This document shows positions 8,944-28,125 of a DNA stretch of 28,406 nt, piece after piece. This DNA is from Paulinella micropora. Its lineage: Eukaryota > Cercozoa > Imbricatea > Euglyphida. Position 1 is the stretch's first letter. The number at the start of each line of letters is the position of its first letter. Made by a program: the position numbers and the translations under genes. Under the pieces are notes generated by a model, which saw only the letters and a list, made by a program, of their open reading frames with translations, was not told the origin of the DNA and made no database searches. The stretch covers positions 308,571-336,976 of the forward strand of contig BJOX01000011.1 of NCBI GenBank assembly GCA_009731375.1, in the 5' to 3' direction.

Positions 8944-9402
8944 TAAATAATTTACTCCTCTTCCTCTTCTTTTGTAAGATTTCCATGGGTGACTCCTTTT
9001 CTTCTTCATAAGCACTTTCTTCCTCCTCAGCTCTCCTCTCTTCTTCTCGGCTCTCCTCTTCTTCTCGTTTTGATCTTCTTCTTGCATTTGAAGGCCATTA
9101 CCAACAGATAACGCTAAGAGAAGCAAAAAGATCGACGCTCCTCTTTCTCTTCGTCGTATTTCCTTCCTGCATTTAAGGGCGATACATTTCAAAATACAGG
9201 GCGATACATTACAAAAAACAGATAAATCTTTGCAGGTACTTACGTATGCATAAATGCAAGTACTCGTTGCATGTATGCAAGATTTGCAAGTACTCACGCA
9301 TGCACGCATGCATGCATGCACATGTGTTACATATGCATGTACGAGAGTACTTATGAGTCTTGTATGTACGTCATACACAAAATCAACACTGTCACCCCGC
9401 AG
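8944..9402. other. unassigned sequence upstream of the first recognised MRPL24 exon
   Basis: Mixed unique DNA with a short duplicated gcgatacatt motif (9180-9213) and ATGC/CATG-rich repeats (9240-9340). It probably contains promoter, 5' exon or intron sequence of MRPL24, but I cannot point to a first exon. Confidence 0.4.
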
Positions 9403-17520
<8,118 letters not shown>

Positions 17521-19125
17521 CCTGCGCATCAGTAAAAACATCAAAAATTATTGTACCAAAGCCTTTGTTCGTGTGTGTGTGTGTGTGTGTGGATATGTGT
17601 TGTTATTGTTGTTGTTCAGTTGTTTTGTTTCTTAGGAAGTTGACTAGGTAATGATATTAATATAACCGGTATTTTCGTTAGTTTGTTAGAGAGATATTGA
17701 CAGTGACACTAGGTGTGAATAATTACTGGTCTGGGGTGGCATTGGTGTCACATGCCACTTTAGGTACCATGCTTGGGTTAGCTCTCTGTTTGAAGTGGAG
17801 ACTTGGAAGTGTATTCCGTTGTTTGGCGGGATTCAGTTACTGTAATACATTGAGTTCAAGTACTGTAGTTTGTAAAACTTCAGGGTTCTGTATTAAACGG
17901 TACCGTTTGGAGCGGCTGGTAGTAAATAACGGGCAGGTCAAAAACAGTAAAATGTCAACGGTAGTGGTTTTGGCCGGTCGTTAAAGTGCTCAGTCTGATA
18001 GCTGGTAGTTAAAGTGCTCGGCTGAGTCTGATAACCAAAAAGCCAATGAAAACTACAAGTTGGACTTGAAGACATCTTTCAAGTACTTTACTAGCAAGTA
18101 GTTTTTGCGCAAGCTCAACAAACTCACAATGAGTCTACGTTCAGTCGTGTTCGTACTTTGCCGGCAACCTCTGCAACAAGTCACACTAAGAAATCTAAGT
18201 AAGTAAACGAAGTGCGGACCGCTCTGCTATTTACTTGTATTTCACCTGCTCTAAGGAGCCTGACGGTCAGGATTTAATGCAGCCATAGAGATATTTAATA
18301 AGAGTTCGTTGTGTAATTACCCCTTGGGGCCCCGTTGTATCCAAACTCGCACCGTAGGCTTGATCGTTTGAAATCATTTCCGAGTGAACGAAATCGAAAA
18401 CAAGTTAGTGAAAGGAGAATCTAACGGGCCATTGAAAAAGAGTGAATTGTCAACGGTAAAGGTTTTGGCAGCCGGGTCGTTAAGGTGCTCAGTCTGATAA
18501 CTTTCCACCGTAGTAGTAGGCCCCCGGAATAAGTGGGAACGGTCTAAGAGGAAAATGGAAGTGGTATCAAGAGATACAAAAAGAGGAAAATTGACTCAAT
18601 CTACCTAGTGGCAAGTGTGAGTCGTATTTTATCAACTCAGTTGGCAGATAGTTCAATGAATCTAAGCCGAGCACGGCTAGGAGCCTGATGCCTATCGGAA
18701 CTTCGGCAAAGCCAGCCATTCAAGTTTGTTTTTAGTCTGGTCAAAATGTGTCACCTTAGGGACAGGGATATACTAACTTCATAAATTTACGCTGCCTACT
18801 GCAGATCCCAAATGTCTAGGACACGTCATTGAAGGCCGCCTGCCGGGGCAGAATGAATGGCGAACACTTCAGTGACAGTTAACTTACAATAACTGCAATA
18901 AATACTGCTTAAAATAACTAGAAAAGAAATAATAAAAGGCATAGCATTAGAGATGCATGAGGGGTACAAACACTGGCATTCATCTGATGGATGAAGGATA
19001 CAATCATTCATCTTTAGAACGTCACGGCCTGACTTGGAATCGTTGCTGCCTTGCATTTTGACTGGGAGTTGGTTCGCACACATTCACAGCTGGCGGTTGC
19101 AGGAGTTGGTCACGATGGTCAGTCG
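17521..19125. other. intergenic region between convergent genes
   Basis: Non-repetitive DNA between the stop of MRPL24 and the stop of the minus-strand gene. It must contain both 3' untranslated regions, and there is a short (GT)n run at 17572-17590. An open frame at 17697-17984 has no splice or family support. The notable item is the thrice-repeated tRNA-like motif annotated separately. Confidence 0.5.
17965..18500 (+). repeat. repeated tRNA A-box-like motif
   Basis: A motif like gtcgttaaagtgctcagtctgata occurs at 17980, in altered form at 18007 and again at 18478. At 17955 and 18446 it is preceded by a shared gtcaacggta and ttttggc context. tggccggtcgttaaagtgct looks like the D arm of a class II tRNA (Leu/Ser). 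I see no B box or cloverleaf, so these may be decayed SINE heads. Confidence 0.35.
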
Positions 19126-19405
19126 TTAAGCTGCCTGCCCGCCTACAGGCAGTGCACCCGGCATCATCTCGCCCTCGCCCTCCACTGGTTCAGGCTGTTT
19201 CTTGGCAAGCCAAGTGTATCTCTGCGTGCTGCTGAACAAGGAGAAGTCGTAAACTTCACAGCCATCCTCGTCAAGCAGAGTCACCGCCTATTGCAAGCCC
19301 ATCCATTCATATGAATGACCTCGGTGGACATATTTGTGCACTCTACATCAAAAGAGGTAGGTAGGTAGTTAGGTAGGTAGGTAGGTAGGTAGGTAGGTAG
19401 GTAGG

Positions 19406-19457
<52 letters not shown>

Positions 19458-19462
19458 CAGAC

Positions 19463-19530
<68 letters not shown>

Positions 19531-20153
19531 GGATAGATAGATAGATAGATAAATAACACTGACATTGTTGCGGTCGAACATGAGAGCCATGCTTGCAGCA
19601 GTGACCTTGATGCGACGGCCTGGCAATCCACAAGAGCATAATATCCTTTTTCTTGTCCTTGTTCTCCCTGTTCTGGCTATTAGTTTTTGGAACAATAGCA
19701 ATAACAACAATAACAACAATAACAACAATAACAACAATAACAACAATAACAACTAATAACAATAACCAACACCACCATCACCACCACGACGATGGTGACA
19801 ACGACAACGACGACGACATCGAAGATGATAACAACGGTGACAATAACGATGACATACGCAAAGTAAGGAAGGAGGACCCTCAACATTGAGCACTTTGAAA
19901 TCGGCTTCTTTTTCCGGCTCAGTGCTGCCTTGCCTTTCGAGGCTGCCTCGTCCGTCACCGCTGCCTTGTTTTTCCGTCAGGCTGCCGCGCCTGTCCGAGA
20001 TGCTCGAGGTGCTACCACGTCGCCCAGCATGGAACGAGTCGCCGCGCTGCAACACCACGCAAGATATAGTTGAGAAATGCACAACAAACGGAGACTTGGC
20101 ATGCAAATACACATAAAAGACGTCATTAACAAGTGTCTATCTATCTATCTATT

Positions 20154-20222
<69 letters not shown>

Positions 20223-20227
20223 ATCTT

Positions 20228-20310
<83 letters not shown>

Positions 20311-20434
20311 GTTTCATTTTTTCTAAAGACATTTCTATCTTTCTACTTGCTTTCATTTATCTATCTAGCTACCAACCAACATACTTATTACCTACTACCT
20401 ATGTTGCTGCCCACTTGTCAATCTTTTTGACTCA

Positions 20435-20480
<46 letters not shown>

Positions 20481-20512
20481 GTCTTTAGCTAGAGAGAGAG
20501 AGAGAGACACAG

Positions 20513-20543
<31 letters not shown>

Positions 20544-20728
20544 GAGAGAAAGAGAGAGAAAGAGAGAGAAAGAGAGAGAAAGAGAGAGAAAGAGAGAGAA
20601 AGAGAGAGAAAGAGAGAGAAAGAGAGAGAAAGAGAAAGACAGAGAAAGAGAAAGGAGAGAAGAGAGAGAGAGAGAGAAAGAGAAAGGAGAGAAGAGAGAG
20701 AGAGAGATAGAGAGAGAGAAAGAGAAAG

Positions 20729-20773
<45 letters not shown>

Positions 20774-20844
20774 AAGAGAGAGAAGAGAGAAAGAGAGAGA
20801 AGAGAGAGAGAGAAAAGAGAGAGAGAGAAAAGAGAGAGAGAGAG

Positions 20845-20882
<38 letters not shown>

Positions 20883-21014
20883 CAGAGACAAAGATAACGA
20901 TTGTCTAGCTGTGTTGCAGGGCCGGGACAGGCTGACCTGTAGGAAGGCGGCGGCGCTGCTCACGCTGCGCGACACCTGCAGCGCACGCAGCCAAGGGTAA
21001 GCATCTATATGTGC

Positions 21015-21088
<74 letters not shown>

Positions 21089-21119
21089 GAAAGAAATAGA
21101 AAGAAAGAGAAAGAAAGAA

Positions 21120-21157
<38 letters not shown>

Positions 21158-21254
21158 TCTCTTGCCTTGTGCATGCCGCGCTTCATGCTCTGGGTGCTGG
21201 AGCGACGCTCGGGTTGTGGGGGACGTGCGCTTGCCGGCGGTTCTTCGGAAGCAG
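19126..21254 (-). CDS. Ser/Arg-rich, largely disordered protein (partial, five exons)
   Basis: The exons on the minus strand are 21254-21166, 20975-20937, 20046-19858, 19619-19564 and 19287-19126 (stop TAA). Exon one ([20 protein letters not shown]) leaves through a GC donor (AAG|GCAAGA). Exon two is 39 nt. Exon three has RRGS-type repeats ([20 protein letters not shown]). Exon four contains [15 protein letters not shown] and exon five [20 protein letters not shown], then a Glu/Pro/Gly tail. Exons one to three and four to five join in phase. The three-four junction is uncertain: the strong donor GTATGT (after 19858) is phase 0 and fits an acceptor inside exon four (atcaag|gtcact), while joining at 19619 would need the weak donor after 19878. 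RRxS is a typical basophilic kinase site, so phosphorylation is likely but inferred. Exon two overlaps a plus-strand stretch that also has good splice signals. The family is not recognised and the 5' end is missing. Confidence 0.5.
19356..19556. repeat. (GGTA)n then (GATA)n array
   Basis: Fills the last intron of the minus-strand gene (19288-19563) almost completely. Confidence 0.97.
19688..19790. repeat. (AACAAT)n and CACCA-rich repeats
   Basis: Hexamer array in the intron between exons three and four of the minus-strand gene, followed by imperfect ACC/GAC trinucleotides to about 19850. Confidence 0.9.
20134..20310. repeat. (CTAT)n array
   Basis: CTAT units with TTAT/TTCT variants in the second recognised intron of the minus-strand gene. 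Confidence 0.97.
20434..20885. repeat. (CT)n then (GA)n inverted array
   Basis: (CT)n at 20434-20480, a short gtctttagcta spacer, then (GA)n with a GAGAGAAA subrepeat to 20885. The switch of strand makes a large inverted repeat. Confidence 0.96.
21028..21153. repeat. (GA)n / (GAAA)n array
   Basis: Purine array in the intron between exons one and two of the minus-strand gene. Confidence 0.96.
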
Positions 21255-21343
21255 CTACAACAATAGGAAAGGCAAGTATGACAAACACTGATAAATATAC
21301 AAGTAAGTTTTGGTGAGACGTGAGCTTTGAACTGGTCTCACCT

Positions 21344-21383
21344 TTACTCCCCCCCCCCCCCCCCCCCCCCCCCNNNNNNNNNN
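21344..21383. other. poly-C run and 10-base gap
   Basis: A C homopolymer run (about 21350-21373) ends in a 10-base N gap (21374-21383). Confidence 0.95.
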
Positions 21384-21485
21384 TCCTCACGTGTACTAAT
21401 TTGGATATTAATCGATATTAAGCTTTGCAGTTGTATCAGGCGAGCAAACACGAAGGAGGAGGAAGGGCAGGACGAAGATGAGGGG

Positions 21486-21533
21486 GAAGAAGAAGAAGAA
21501 GAAGAAGAAGAAGAAGAAGAAGAAGAAGAAGAA

Positions 21534-21574
<41 letters not shown>

Positions 21575-23871
21575 AGAAGAGAAGGAGGAGGACTCTCCTT
21601 CTTCCCTCTCCTTCTTCCCTCTCCTTCTTCCCTCTCCTTCTTCCCTCTCCTTCTTCCCTCTCCTTCTTCCCTCTCCTTCTTCCCTCTCCTTCTCCCCTCT
21701 CCTTCTCCCCTCTCCTTCTCCCCTCTCCTTCTCCCCTCTCCTTCTCCCCTCTCCTTCTCCCCTCTCCTTCTCCCCTCTCCTTCTTCCCTCTCCTTCTCCC
21801 CTCTCCTTCTCCCTCTCCTTCTTCCCTCTCCTTCTCCCTCTTCTTCCCTCTCCTTCTCCCTCTTCTTCCCTCTCCTTCTCCCTCTTCTTCCCTCTCCTCC
21901 CTCTTCTTCCCTCTCCTTCTTCCTCTTCTTCCTTTCTTCCTTTTCTTCCCTCTCCTTCTTCCCTCTCCTTCTTCCTCTTCTTCTTCCCTCTTCCTTCTTC
22001 CTTCTTCCCTCTTCCCTCTTCCCTCTTCCTTCTTCCATCTTTCTTCTTCCTTCTTACTTCTTCCCTCTTCCCTCTTCCTTCTTCCTTCTTCCTTTCTTCC
22101 TTTCTTCCTTTCTTCCTTTCTTCCTTTCTTCCTTTCTTCCTTTCTTCCTTTCTTCCTTTCTTCCTTTCTTCCTTTCTTCCTTTCTTCCTTTCTTCCTTTC
22201 TTCCTTTCTTCCTTTCTTCCCTTCTTCCCTTCTTCCCTTCTTCCCTTTTCCTTCCTTCCTTTCTTCCTTTCTCCTTTCTTCCTTTCTTCCTTTCTTCCTT
22301 TCTTCCTTCCTTCATTCCTTCCTTCCTCCCTCCCTCCCTCCCTCCTTCCCTCCTTCCCTCCTTCCTTCCTTCCTTCCTTCCTTCCTTTTCCTTCCTTTTC
22401 CTTTCTTTCTTTTTCTTTCTTTTTCTTTCTCTTTCTTTCTTTTTCTTTCTCTTTCTTTCTCTTTCTTTCTCTTTCTTCTTTTTCTTTCTCTTTCTTCTTT
22501 TTCTTTCTTTTTCTTTCTTTTTCTTTCTTTTTCTTCTTTTTCTTTCTTTTTCTTCCTTTTTCTTCCTTTTTCTTCCTTTTTCTTCCTTTTTCTTCCTTTT
22601 TCTTCCTTTTTCTTTCTTTTTCTTTCTTTTTCTTTCTTCTTCTTCCTTCGTCCTTATTCTTCCTTATTCTTCATTTTCTTTCTTTTTCTTTCTTTTTCTC
22701 CCTTATTCTTTCTTTTTCTTCCTTATTCTTCCTTATTCTTTCTTTTTCTTTCTTTTTCTTCCTTTTTCTTTCTTTTTCTTTCTTTTTCTTTCTTTTTCTT
22801 TCTTTTTCTTTCTTTTTCTTTCTTTTTCTTTCTTTTTCTTTCTTTTTCTTTCTTTTTCTTTCTTTTTCTTTCTCTTGCTTTCTCTTGCTTTCTTTTTCTT
22901 TCTTGCTTTGCTTGCTTTGCTTGCTTGCTTTGCTTTGCTTGCTTTGCTTGCTTTGCTTGCTTTTCTTGCTTTTCTTGCTTTTCTTGCTTTGCTTGCTTTG
23001 CTTGCTTTTCTTGCTTTTCTTGCTTTTCTTTTTCTTTTCTTTCTTTTTTTTCTTTTCTTTCTTTTTTTTATTTTTTTTCTTGTTTTCTTCTTGTTTTTCT
23101 TTTTTTCTTTCTTTTTTTCTTTTTTTCTTTTTTTCTTTTTTTCTTCTTTTCTTCTTTTCTTCTTTTCTTCTTTTCTTCTTTTCTTCTTTTTTTCTTTTTT
23201 TCTTTTCTTCTTTTCTTCTTTTCTTCTTTTTTTCTTTTTTTCTTTTTTTCTTTTTTTCTTTTTTTCCTTTTTTTTCTTTTTTTCTTTTTTTCTTTTTTTC
23301 TTTTTTTCTTTTTTTCTTTTTCTTTTTTCTTTTTTTCTTCTTTCTTCTTTTTTTCTTCTTTTTTCTTTTTTTCTTTTTTTCTTTTTTTCTTTTTTCTTTT
23401 TTCTTTTTTTCTTTTTTTCTTCTTCTTTCTTCTTTCTTCTTTCTTTTTCTTTCTTCTTTCTTCTTTCTTCTTTTTTCTTTTTTCTTTTTTCTTTCTTCCT
23501 TCTTCCTTCTTCCTTCTTCCTTCTTCCTTCTTCCTTCTTCCTTCTTCCTTCTTCCTTCTTCCTTCTTCCTTCTTCCTTCTTCCTTCTTCCTTCTTCNNNN
23601 NNNNNNNNNNNNNNNNNNNNNNNNNNNNNNNNNNNNNNNNNNTCCTTCCTCCTTCCTTCTTCCTTCTTTCTTCTTTCTTCTTTCTTCTTCCTTCTTCCTT
23701 CTTCCTTCTTCCTTCTTCTTTCTTCTTTCTTCTTTCTTCTTTCTTCTTTCTTCTTTCTTCTTTCTTCTTTCTTCTTCTTTCTTCTTTCTTCTTTCTTCTT
23801 TCTTCTTTCTTCTTTCTTTTTCTTCTTCTTCTTCTTCTTCTTCTTCTTCTTCTTCTTCTTCTTCTTCTTCT

Positions 23872-23902
<31 letters not shown>

Positions 23903-23909
23903 ACTCTCA
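21486..23909. repeat. 2.4-kb purine/pyrimidine-asymmetric tract
   Basis: (GAA)n at 21486-21580 flips at about 21593 to an almost purely pyrimidine plus strand. Its sections are CCCTCTCCTTCT units (to about 21960), TTCC/CTTTC (22080-22400), TTTTTCTTTC (22400-22880), GCTTGCTTT (22880-23030), TTTTTTTC (23030-23420), TTCCTTC (23490-23700) and TTCTTTC/TTC (to 23895). A 46-base gap lies at 23597-23642. Long Glu/Lys/Phe/Ser-only frames here are artefacts of the repeat. Confidence 0.97.
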
Positions 23910-23910
23910 G

Positions 23911-23997
<87 letters not shown>

Positions 23998-24004
23998 CAC
24001 TACC
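23911..24004. repeat. (TAC)n array
   Basis: About 30 TAC units following directly on the pyrimidine tract. Confidence 0.98.
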
Positions 24005-24263
24005 ACTGTGCACCACCACGACCACAGACCACAACCACCATTACCATCGCTACTGCTTTCATTACGATACTTTTGTTAATTGCTAGTGAAACTTCTGTGC
24101 GGGCTTGCTACTCCTCCTGGTTTACGCCTGCTGCATGCCATTAGCAACAACAAAAAAACGGAGGGGGGAAGGAGAAGGACCATGCAATGCAGATTTCCAC
24201 TTACATCCACATGCTGGACAAAATTTAGCGTGCTCGTTGATCTCCTGATTGCATTCGACGCAG

Positions 24264-24578
24264 TTGACCATCTTGATCTTGATAGAAGCACACTACTTCA
24301 ACAATGTAGACGGAACTGAACTCGAAAATTTCAAGTCAGTAATCCGCAACAGCAAAAGTGGCACTTCTTTTCTGGTTTTCTTGCTTTGTTCGTACCCCAG
24401 CCTGTTTTGTTTCTTTGCTTGTCGTCATAGTTGTCGGGTCTGGTGTCAGTGAGACTATTTGTCGTCAATTTTTTGCAGGGTCTGGGGAGGCGAGACTACT
24501 GCGTTGTACCCCGAGAAATGGAAACAGAACCTCCCTCCGCACCTTAACGAGAAGCAAAGTTCTTTCGTCAATCATTAA
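24264..24578 (+). CDS. C-terminal exons of an unrecognised protein
   Basis: Two exons, 24264-24334 and 24479-24578, follow good acceptors (gcattcgacgcag; gtcaattttttgcag) and are joined through a GTCAGT donor with matching phase (71 nt, then one base completing Lys). The product contains LTILILIEAHYFNNVDGTEL, then VWGGETTALYPEKWKQNL, and ends in SSFVNH at TAA 24576-24578. The start of the first exon reads as the end of a membrane helix. A preceding coding piece at 24183-24229 (from an ATG, ending TCWTKFS) would fit in phase if a 34-nt intron starting GTGCTC is used. I do not recognise the family. A frame on the other reading (AFDAVDH) only imitates a reverse-transcriptase motif. Confidence 0.45.
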
Positions 24579-24654
24579 AAGTCGTTTAATGGGAGAAAAA
24601 AAAGTTTTGTAGACGAATTTCCATACACCGCCTGAAGTCAGGAAAACAAAGGTT

Positions 24655-25437
24655 GTATGTATTGTATTGTTTTGTATTGTAATACAGTATTGTATTATTA
24701 TTGTAGTACTTATTGTTTTATTGTATTGTATTGCATTTGTATTGTACTGTATTGTATTGTATTGTATTGTATTGTACTGTATTGTACTGTATTGTATTGT
24801 CTTGTCTTGTCTTGTCTTGTCTTGTCTTGTATTGTATTGTATTGTATTGTATTGCATCGTATTGTATTGTATTGTATTGTATTATATTGTATTATATTGT
24901 ATTATATTGTATTGCATTGCATTGCATTGCAGTGCATTGCAGTGTATTGTATTGTAGTGTATTGTGCATGTATTGTACATGTATTGTACATGTATTGTAT
25001 TGTATTGTATTGTATTGTATTGTATCGTCTCGTCTCGTCTCGTCTCGTAATCGTAATCGTAATCGTAATCGTAATCGCAATCGCAATCGCAATCGCAATC
25101 GTAATCGTTTAATCGTTTAATCGTTTAATCGTTTAATCGGTTTCTCGGTTTCCTCGGTTTATCGGTTTATCGGTTTATCATATCGTTTTATCGTTATATC
25201 GTTTTATCGTTATATCGTTATATCGTTATATCGTTTAATCGTTTAATCGTCATCTCGTCATCTCGTCATCTCGTAATCTCGTAATCTCGTAATCTGGTAA
25301 TCGTAATCGTAATCGTAATCGTATTGTATTGTGTTGTATTGTTGTATTTTATTGTATTGTATTGTATTGTATTGTATTGTATTGTATTGTATTGTATTGT
25401 ATTGTATTGTATTGTATTGTATCGTATCGTATTGTAT
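24655..25437. repeat. nested mosaic of TATTG-related short repeats
   Basis: TATTG pentamers (with a TCTTG block at 24800-24828 and TTGCA at 24910-24930) lead at about 25022 into TCTCG, TAATCG/CAATCG hexamers, TTTAATCG octamers and GGTTTATC. Then the series runs back through ATATCGTT, TTTAATCG, TCATCTCG, TAATCTCG and TAATCG to TATTG at 25322-25437. Confidence 0.95.
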
Positions 25438-26325
25438 GCAGACTCTGTATGTATGAAGGTTATATATGTCTAGGAGTTGTAATTTATGCAGTAACGGCGC
25501 AGTATGGGAGCGTGGGGCTGCTTGTAGCAGTAAGCGTATTATGCGTTTATGGATGTTGACCAGGGGTTGTATATATTTTTTGGTTTTGTCTTGCGTGCCC
25601 AAATACTTATGTTGAAAATGAGCTGTGGGTATACATGGAAGTTTTAAAGCTGTTTTAAGGTATGTGTAGGCAGAAGCTTATTCGCATAAGCTAGGATTTA
25701 GGCCATAGGGTAGATTTTGTTAATTACGTTGTGGACTTGTTGGTGGTGTTTAAGGTTACTGTGTAGGACTTTGCCAATAAGCTTCGCTTGTTGGAATTGC
25801 TCTATCACCTGACTATTCATTGCGAGGTGGATGTTAAAAGGATGATTTAAAATCGTATAATAGGTTTTAGTTGGGTTCGGGACAGGTTATTGGCATGGAA
25901 GTACCTGATAAGGCGGTCTATAGTGTACTGCGCGTTTGTTTGCAGTGCGCTGGTTTTGGCTGTGACCACCAGTGCGGTGTCATCAGCATTTGTATAGACT
26001 GTGCCGTCGGTAATATGTCGGGTGATATCACTTATGTATAGGAGGAAGAAGGTAGTCGACAGTGTACTGCCTTGTGGGATTCCATGCGTTATCGTTCGTG
26101 GTTGCGAGCGGGCATATTGCGTGTGGACTTGTTGTGTCCTGTTGGTGAAGTAAGAGGTAAAGAAGGCAAGCATATTACCACAGAAATTGAAGCTATGTTT
26201 GAGTTTATATATTAGTTTATCGTGAGCGACCGTATTATAGGCCTTTGCAAGGTCTATGTAGAGGGCGAGGACTAGGCCGTGCTTATTTATATGTTATTAT
26301 TTTGTTCGTGATTGTTTGTATAGTC
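25438..26325 (-). pseudogene. decayed non-LTR retrotransposon reverse transcriptase (Jockey/CR1-like)
   Basis: On the minus strand, LVLALYIDLAKAYNTV (RT motif A with its Asp) is followed by GIPQGSTLSTTFFLLYISDI (motif B) and TNADDTALVV (motif C, the catalytic Asp-Asp kept but the usual Tyr before Ala replaced by Asn). The frame from about 26290 breaks at 25847. Later, in another frame, IHKRIIRLLLQAAPRSHTAP and a LLHKLQLLDIYNLHTY segment (25602-25440) give the thumb region. Two in-frame stops lie upstream of motif A and more lie between the pieces, so it cannot make protein. The fragment is bounded on its 5' side by (GAA)n and on its 3' side by the TATTG mosaic. Order and spacing match LINE ORF2; endonuclease and 3' end are missing. 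Confidence 0.85.
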
Positions 26326-27060
26326 TTCTTCTTCTTCTTCTTCTTCTTCTTCTTCTTCTTCTTCTTCTTCTTCTTCTTCTTCTTCTTCTTCTTCTTCTTT
26401 ATCTTCTTCTATCTTCTTCTATCTTCTTCTATCTTCTTCTATCTTCTTCTATCTTCTATCTTCTTCTATCTTCTTCCATCTTCCTCTATCTTCTTCTATC
26501 CTCTTCTATCTTCTTCTATCTTCTTCTATCTTCTTCTACTTCTATCTTCTTCTATCTTCTTCTGTCTTCTTCTATCTTCTTCTATCTTCTTCTATCTTCT
26601 TCTATCTTCTTCTATCTTCTTCTACTTCTATCTTCTTCTATCGTCTTCTATCTTCTTCTATCTTCTTCTATCTTCTTCTGTCTTCTTCTATCTTCTTCTA
26701 TCTTCTTCTATCTTCTTCTATCTTGTTCTATCTTGTTCTATCTTGTTCTATCTTGTTCTATCTTCTTCTATCTTCTTCTATCTTCTCTATCTTCTTCTAT
26801 CTTCTTCTATCTTCTTCTATCTTCTTCCATCTTTTTCTATCTTCTTCCATCTTTTTCTATCTTCTTCTATCTTCTTCTATCTTCTTCTATCTTCTTCTAC
26901 CTTCTTCTATCTTCTTCTATCTTCTTCTATCTTCTTCTGTCTTCTTCTATCTTCTTCTATCTTCTTCTATCTTCTTCTATCTTCTTCTATCTTCTTCTAT
27001 CTTCTTCTATCTTCTTCTATCTTCTTCTATCTTCTTCTATCTTCTTCTATCTTCTTCTAT
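26326..27060. repeat. (TTC)n then decamer TATCTTCTTC array
   Basis: (TTC)n to 26398, then about 65 copies of a 10-bp unit TATCTTCTTC with scattered substitutions (a TTG variant block at 26723-26758), running into the gap at 27061. Confidence 0.97.
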
Positions 27061-27983
27061 NNNNNNNNNNNNNNNNNNNNNNNNNNNNNNNNNNNNNNNN
27101 NNNNNNNNNNNNNNNNNNNNNNNNNNNNNNNNNNNNNNNNNNNNNNNNNNNNNNNNNNNNNNNNNNNNNNNNNNNNNNNNNNNNNNNNNNNNNNNNNNNN
27201 NNNNNNNNNNNNNNNNNNNNNNNNNNNNNNNNNNNNNNNNNNNNNNNNNNNNNNNNNNNNNNNNNNNNNNNNNNNNNNNNNNNNNNNNNNNNNNNNNNNN
27301 NNNNNNNNNNNNNNNNNNNNNNNNNNNNNNNNNNNNNNNNNNNNNNNNNNNNNNNNNNNNNNNNNNNNNNNNNNNNNNNNNNNNNNNNNNNNNNNNNNNN
27401 NNNNNNNNNNNNNNNNNNNNNNNNNNNNNNNNNNNNNNNNNNNNNNNNNNNNNNNNNNNNNNNNNNNNNNNNNNNNNNNNNNNNNNNNNNNNNNNNNNNN
27501 NNNNNNNNNNNNNNNNNNNNNNNNNNNNNNNNNNNNNNNNNNNNNNNNNNNNNNNNNNNNNNNNNNNNNNNNNNNNNNNNNNNNNNNNNNNNNNNNNNNN
27601 NNNNNNNNNNNNNNNNNNNNNNNNNNNNNNNNNNNNNNNNNNNNNNNNNNNNNNNNNNNNNNNNNNNNNNNNNNNNNNNNNNNNNNNNNNNNNNNNNNNN
27701 NNNNNNNNNNNNNNNNNNNNNNNNNNNNNNNNNNNNNNNNNNNNNNNNNNNNNNNNNNNNNNNNNNNNNNNNNNNNNNNNNNNNNNNNNNNNNNNNNNNN
27801 NNNNNNNNNNNNNNNNNNNNNNNNNNNNNNNNNNNNNNNNNNNNNNNNNNNNNNNNNNNNNNNNNNNNNNNNNNNNNNNNNNNNNNNNNNNNNNNNNNNN
27901 NNNNNNNNNNNNNNNNNNNNNNNNNNNNNNNNNNNNNNNNNNNNNNNNNNNNNNNNNNNNNNNNNNNNNNNNNNNNNNNNNNN
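27061..27983. other. assembly gap (N)
   Basis: 923 unknown bases entered from the decamer array. Confidence 1.
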
Positions 27984-28042
27984 GGGGTTGGGGCCGTTGG
28001 CAGCTTGTTATGAGGGGTACATAATCAGTGCTCCACTGATTC

Positions 28043-28125
28043 ATGAGACGGAAACTTTTACTGAGAGAAGCTCTCTCACCACGCTCACGGCTCTTGGCTC
28101 GGGGTGGTCTCTGGTATCACTCGGG
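28043..28125 (+). CDS. candidate first exon with Arg-rich N-terminus
   Basis: ATG at 28043 opens MRRKLLLREALSPRSRLL and later GGLWYHS, ending at a strong donor (GTGAGT at 28126). The Arg/Leu-rich start without acidic residues apart from one Glu looks like a mitochondrial targeting peptide. Joined to the acceptor at 28327 it stays open (GTPRAHFADAMGMLW). No family is recognised and G-rich composition could give this by chance. Confidence 0.25.

Noticed and set aside
17697-17984. 95-codon open frame downstream of MRPL24
   Set aside because: No splice signals, no family resemblance, and it overlaps the repeated A-box-like motif; probably chance.
21327-24144. Open frames of up to 919 codons rich in Ser, Phe, Leu, Pro or Glu and Lys
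   Set aside because: They arise because a purely pyrimidine or purine repeat contains no stop codons. They exist in several frames on both strands and cross N gaps.
24183-24319. Reverse-transcriptase motif A (AFDAVDH) on the plus strand
   Set aside because: There is no further RT sequence before or after, and the motif spans the intron and acceptor of the better supported exon at 24264.
26399-27060. Regular 10-bp periodicity as a CRISPR array
   Set aside because: There are no unique spacers; it is a simple tandem decamer in a eukaryotic genome.
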